From: Myxococcota bacterium
GTDB taxonomy: Bacteria > Myxococcota_A > UBA9160 > PR03
Assembly (NCBI GenBank): GCA_025453505.1
Contig: JALOQG010000116.1
Coordinates: 1 to 8,013 of the forward strand
Direction of reading: 5' to 3'
Length of the DNA stretch: 8,013 bases
Part shown: positions 5,178 through 8,013 of the stretch, one piece after another
Layout of the letters: every line of letters begins with the position of its first letter
How positions within the stretch are numbered: position 1 is the first letter of the stretch
Program-made: the position numbers and the translations under genes
The notes under the pieces: model-generated
Told to the model about the DNA's origin: nothing
Database searches by the model: none
The model's input: only the letters and a program-made list of their open reading frames with translations

Positions 5178-6979
5178 AGCGCCGCTGGATCGCCCTGCTC
5201 CCGCTGCTCGCCCTGCCGACGCTGGGGCCCGCCTCGTGCCCGTCCGGAGGTCCGTCGCGGATCCTCGTCATGCAGGAATACCTGCAGGTGCCGGGCTACG
5301 TCGAGCCGCACACGCCCGGCTCGGGCGCGGGCGTCGAGATGCCGGCTTCACCGAACGTGCAGTCGATCGCCGGCGCCGAGCCCGATCTCAACCGCGTCAC
5401 GTATCTGCGTACCTTCCTCGCCAAGCCGAACGCACCGGCGCCCGACGCGATCGTGATCTTCGTGCCGGGCTTCCTCGGCGGCGCGGGCACCTTCTCGCCG
5501 CTCGCGAAGGATCTCGTCGCGAAGTACAACGGCAACCTCGAAGTGTGGGCCGTCGATCGCCGGCCGAACCAGCTCGAGGATCGGCGCGGCTCCGAGTACG
5601 GACTCGAACTGATCGCGAACGCGACCAGCGACGACGAGATCCGCGAGGCGCTCTACGCCGCGACCTTCTTCTACCTGCCCGAGCCCGACGAGAGCGTCGA
5701 CACCAACGGCAACGGCGAGGTCGATCCGCCGACCGAGCTGCCCGACGCGCTCGGCGAGCTGCGCTCCTACGTGCGGCTCGATCAGGACGACGTGCGCTTC
5801 TTCGCGCACTGGGGCGTGGACACGTACGTGCGCGACTGGAAGGCGCTCGTGGACGCCGCGCGCGCGATCGTCGGCGAGGACGGCGTCGTGCTCTTCGGCG
5901 GCCACTCGCAGGGCACCTACTGGACCAGCGTGTTCGCGGCCTACGACTTCGACCCGGATCCGAACGTCGTCGACGCGGGCTACTCGCACGTCGACGGACT
6001 CGTGCTGCTCGAAGGCGGCGGCGGTCGTGGCGCGTCGGCGAGCGCGCCGAGCCTCGCGACCTACGAAGCGACCGTCGCGGCGCTCGAGCAGCCGGGCGGA
6101 CCCGACGTGTTCCTCGGCTCGTTCCAGGGCATCGAGCCGTCGCTGCTCGGCCCGGGCGCGGAGCTCGCGGGTCTCGCGGGCATCCACCTGCCCTTCGAGC
6201 CCGCGATCGTCCAACAGACGGAGGTGTTCCTCGCGCCGCCGTTCTCGCTGTTCTTCTCGTCGCCGACCGACAACCAGTCGCTGATCGGGTTCTTCCTCGA
6301 CGACGACTTCCAACCCTTCACGGCCTTCCGCGCCGGCCTCGGCTTCAGCGACGACGGTGCGAACGTGCTGCTGCCGGCGGGCGGTGGATTGGGCGAGTTC
6401 TATCTCGCGCAGCCGAACGCATCCTTGCGGACCTGGAAGAACTTCGACGATCCGACGCTGCCGACCTGCCCGCCGAACCTGCCGAACCGCACGCCGGGCT
6501 GCGGGATCATCGACAACGGCCCGCGCCCGCTGCCGACCGATCCGCCGCGCACGTGGGGCGTCGAGCAGGAGCCGACCAGCCTCGCCGACATCCTCGAGAT
6601 CCAGGCGCTGCCGTCGAACTTCGTCGAGTGGTACTTCGGCGCGGGCCGGCCGAGCCTCGACGGCGCGTTCGGCTACGACTCGAGCGCGCTCGTCGCGGAG
6701 TCGATCGCGGCGAACGGCACCGAGGGTCCGCTCGTGCTGACGCAGAACGGGAACGTCGACGTTCCGGTGCTCTGCATCGGCGGCTCGAACGGACTCGCGC
6801 CGAGCGAGCGCAGCTTCACGCCGTATCTCGACTCGATCGCGACGCCCGCCGACGAAAAGGAGATCGCGATCCTCGAGGGCTACGCCCACGTCGATCCGCT
6901 CACGGCGAAGCACAACGAGGCGGTCCCCGTGCTGGTCGACTGGATCAACCGCCAGCTCGTCCGCAAACTGCTCGAGTAG
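5174..6979 (+). CDS. Exported alpha/beta-fold serine hydrolase, substrate unknown
   Basis: This 601-residue protein has an N-terminal export signal: KRR followed by a Leu/Ala/Pro core ending near PASC (19-22). C22 might be lipidated, but Pro at -3 is a poor lipobox, so ordinary secretion is also possible. The hydrolase core shows an oxyanion-loop-like IFVPGFLGGAGTF (95-107), the nucleophile elbow FGGHSQGTYW with S245 (241-250), and a C-terminal GYAHVDPL with candidate catalytic H572. The usual acid position after the strand PVLCIGG is SNGLAPSE (538-545), with no Asp. A Ca2+-loop-like DTNGNGEVD (176-184) and a large region between S245 and H572, possibly a lid, are notable. C432 and C443 may form a disulfide. 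AGGAG at 5161-5165 lies 8 nt before the ATG, and the start overlaps the PEP-CTERM stop. Esterase, lipase or depolymerase activity is possible; none is shown. Confidence 0.85.
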   Translation: MKRRWIALLPLLALPTLGPASCPSGGPSRILVMQEYLQVPGYVEPHTPGSGAGVEMPASPNVQSIAGAEPDLNRVTYLRTFLAKPNAPAPDAIVIFVPGFLGGAGTFSPLAKDLVAKYNGNLEVWAVDRRPNQLEDRRGSEYGLELIANATSDDEIREALYAATFFYLPEPDESVDTNGNGEVDPPTELPDALGELRSYVRLDQDDVRFFAHWGVDTYVRDWKALVDAARAIVGEDGVVLFGGHSQGTYWTSVFAAYDFDPDPNVVDAGYSHVDGLVLLEGGGGRGASASAPSLATYEATVAALEQPGGPDVFLGSFQGIEPSLLGPGAELAGLAGIHLPFEPAIVQQTEVFLAPPFSLFFSSPTDNQSLIGFFLDDDFQPFTAFRAGLGFSDDGANVLLPAGGGLGEFYLAQPNASLRTWKNFDDPTLPTCPPNLPNRTPGCGIIDNGPRPLPTDPPRTWGVEQEPTSLADILEIQALPSNFVEWYFGAGRPSLDGAFGYDSSALVAESIAANGTEGPLVLTQNGNVDVPVLCIGGSNGLAPSERSFTPYLDSIATPADEKEIAILEGYAHVDPLTAKHNEAVPVLVDWINRQLVRKLLE

Positions 6980-6982
6980 ACG

Positions 6983-7010
6983 CGAGAAGCGGCGCGCCCG
7001 CCGCTACTCG
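6983..7010. terminator. Hairpin between convergent genes, possible bidirectional terminator
   Basis: CGAG (6983-6986) and AGCGGCG (6988-6994) pair with CGCCGCT (6999-7005) and CTCG (7007-7010) around a CGCC loop. This gives 11 base pairs with one A-A mismatch. The hairpin sits exactly where the hydrolase gene (stop 6979) meets the opposing NUDIX gene, whose stop codon at 7004-7006 is inside the stem. There is no T run on either strand, so it may act as a non-canonical or Rho-assisted terminator or as a 3'-end stabiliser. Confidence 0.5.
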
Positions 7011-7624
7011 GGGCGCGTCCAGGTCGCGGGGTCCCAGCGGTCCGGCAGCGGCCGTCCGAGGGAGTCGAAGAGGATCTCGAGGAAGCGGTACGTGAGACCC
7101 CACACCACGTGGCGGTCCGGCTCGCCGACGAGGATGCCGGGATAGCCGCCGTTCGGTGTCGGGTATTCCACGTGATGCGCGGGATCGACGAGGCTGCGCA
7201 GCGGGAACCAGAGCGCCGACTCGACCTCGTGATTGAGCACCAGCTCGCCCGGCGCCCGCGGCAGGTGATACACGAAGGCCGAGATCACCAGCCGCAGCGT
7301 GCGGCCGCCGTGGCGGCCCTCGATATCGTCGAGCTGGCCGAGCACTTCGGCGCCGACCAGCGAGAGACCGACCTCTTCGGCGGTCTCGCGCTCGGCCGCG
7401 CCACGCGGATGCGGATCGCCCGGGTCGACGCGGCCGCCCGGAAACGCCATGTGGCCCGACCACGGATCGAGCGGATGCCGCGCGCGCTCGATCAACAGCA
7501 CTTCGGGCTCGCCCGCATCGGCGCGCAGCACGACCGCGACCGCCGCGCGCGGCCGCGCGGGATCCTCGATCCGGGTGGGCTCGCGCAGGGCGAGCGCCGC
7601 GCGCACTTGTTCGACGCTGAGCAC
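7004..7624 (-). CDS. NUDIX hydrolase, CoA pyrophosphatase (NudL/Nudt7-like)
   Basis: This protein of 206 residues from GTG 7624 is expected to split coenzyme A or acyl-CoA into 3',5'-ADP and (acyl) phosphopantetheine. Numbering below counts from a possible TTG at 7633. The CoA-subfamily motif reads LLIERARHPLDPWSGHMAF (46-64), running into the Nudix box: G67, D73 in the usual first-Glu position, then RETAEEVGL (82-90). The box is one residue longer than the classic spacing, as I recall for E. coli NudL. VVWGLTYRFLEILF (176-189) matches the WG-T helix of the family. No signal peptide is seen, suggesting a cytoplasmic enzyme. I prefer GTG 7624 over TTG 7633 because TACCTT lies 7 nt before it and neither codon has a Shine-Dalgarno. 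It lies 23 bp downstream of the retropepsin-like gene on the same strand. Confidence 0.92.
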   Translation of the reverse strand: MLSVEQVRAALALREPTRIEDPARPRAAVAVVLRADAGEPEVLLIERARHPLDPWSGHMAFPGGRVDPGDPHPRGAAERETAEEVGLSLVGAEVLGQLDDIEGRHGGRTLRLVISAFVYHLPRAPGELVLNHEVESALWFPLRSLVDPAHHVEYPTPNGGYPGILVGEPDRHVVWGLTYRFLEILFDSLGRPLPDRWDPATWTRPE

Positions 7625-7631
7625 GGGGGGC

Positions 7632-7637
7632 AAGGTA
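7632..7637 (-). promoter_or_regulatory. Putative -10 hexamer (TACCTT) for a leaderless NUDIX transcript
   Basis: Read on the minus strand, TACCTT ends 7 nt before the GTG at 7624, the same geometry as TAGACT before the GH31 GTG. It lies in the short gap after the upstream stop codon (7648). No Shine-Dalgarno is present. The gene could also be read through from the upstream gene, so this is a tentative call. Confidence 0.4.
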
Positions 7638-7647
7638 GCGGGGGTCG

Positions 7648-8013
7648 TCAGGGCCGTTCGCGCTCCGCGATCCAGAACCGCTTGCGCGGGTAGTCGAGCC
7701 GGATCACGTAGTCCTGCAGCAGCTCGACGCCGAGCAGCGCCTCGCTGCGCGCGCCGGCGCCTTGCGCGCCGCGCTCCGCCACGAGCAGCGGGACGTCCGT
7801 CTGCTCGAAGGGGCCGATGCGGATGCGCGGCGCCGTCGCGGCCTCGAGCTTGCCGGCGCCGGGCAGCGGCGCGAGCGAGTGCGTCGCCTCGGGATCCGGC
7901 ACGAGCCCGGCGTCCGGCGCGAATCCGCCGGGCAGGAGCAGCGTTCCCGGCGCGCCCGTCGTGATCGCCGCGGGCACCTTCGCGCCGCCGACCTCGATCT
8001 CGATCACGGCCCG
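7648..8013 (-). CDS. Retropepsin-like aspartyl-protease domain protein, partial (N-terminus beyond right edge), catalytic Asp apparently replaced
   Basis: The last 121 residues of a longer protein are present; the frame is open at the right edge, so the start lies outside. The segment opens with a beta-hairpin pattern (IEIEVGGAKVPAAI) leading to TTGAPGTLLLP, the place where retropepsin-like proteases have DTGA. It ends with ALLGVELLQDYVIRLDYP, matching the family's LLG-x-x-x-L...Y.v.iDy closing pattern, then a short basic tail. Thr replaces the expected catalytic Asp (codon ACG at 7960-7962), so this domain may be inactive or be the second half of a tandem protein whose first domain is active. 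An internal GTG at 8007 is unlikely to be the start because it falls inside the first strand. The NUDIX gene follows on the same strand after 23 bp. Family assignment is from the two motifs only. Confidence 0.7.
   Translation of the reverse strand, partial: RAVIEIEVGGAKVPAAITTGAPGTLLLPGGFAPDAGLVPDPEATHSLAPLPGAGKLEAATAPRIRIGPFEQTDVPLLVAERGAQGAGARSEALLGVELLQDYVIRLDYPRKRFWIAERERP

Noticed and set aside
2024..5311. Minus-strand open frame of 1095 codons antisense to GH31 and the PEP-CTERM gene
   Set aside because: Its product is an Arg/Ala/His-rich string with no domain motifs, typical of an antisense shadow in a GC-rich genome. It lies over a GH31 gene with intact catalytic motifs.
5348..6913. 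Minus-strand open frame of 521 codons antisense to the hydrolase
   Set aside because: Low-complexity Arg/Val/Glu composition, no recognisable domain, and it opposes a gene with a signal peptide, nucleophile elbow and ribosome-binding site.
5236..7095. Plus-strand open frame of 619 codons overlapping the hydrolase in another frame
   Set aside because: Almost entirely Arg/Ala/Gly, a frame-shifted shadow of the hydrolase, and it runs into the opposing NUDIX gene.
1..8013. CRISPR arrays, tRNA or rRNA genes, insertion sequences
   Set aside because: No spaced repeats, no tRNA-like cloverleaf, no transposase motif or terminal inverted repeats were seen on reading the sequence.

Overview
The window is a gene-dense, very GC-rich stretch of a bacterial chromosome. 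Six genes have recognisable families or sorting signals, and one small Cys-rich protein and one partial gene complete the set. Intergenic gaps are only 14 to 95 bp. The PEP-CTERM sorting signal implies a Gram-negative (diderm) bacterium. The GC-rich third codon positions and the gene types suggest a deltaproteobacterial or Myxococcota-like relative, but that placement is inference, since no rRNA or other phylogenetic marker is present. No mobile element, CRISPR array, tRNA or rRNA was seen.

Layout, left to right. A minus-strand pair occupies 1-1802: a DUF815-type P-loop ATPase (897-1802) and, coupled to it by a GTGA overlap, a CNNM/CBS membrane protein of the HlyC/CorC class that runs off the left edge. 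A 56-bp divergent gap follows, then a plus-strand pair: a full-length GH31 alpha-glucosidase-type enzyme (1859-4333) and a 62-residue protein with four Cys (4330-4518), again joined by GTGA. After a 95-bp gap with a tandem 9-mer and a terminator-like hairpin comes a second plus-strand pair: a PEP-CTERM exported protein (4614-5177) joined by an ATGA overlap to an exported alpha/beta hydrolase (5174-6979). A strong hairpin separates this from two convergent minus-strand genes: a NudL-type CoA pyrophosphatase NUDIX hydrolase (7004-7624) and the 3' end of a retropepsin-like protein (7648 to beyond the right edge).

How the parts relate. The genes form short, translationally coupled pairs rather than one pathway. 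The glucosidase and the NUDIX enzyme look cytoplasmic and metabolic. The PEP-CTERM protein and hydrolase are both predicted to be exported and may act together at the cell surface; this is the most system-like unit here, though its function is unknown and no exosortase is present. Two genes (GH31, NUDIX) show a TANNNT hexamer exactly 7 nt before a GTG with no Shine-Dalgarno, suggesting leaderless mRNAs. Three others have clear Shine-Dalgarno sites. I do not see a clearly undescribed defence or biosynthetic system. The unusual points are the coupled surface pair, the retropepsin domain whose expected catalytic Asp is Thr, and the small Cys4 protein.
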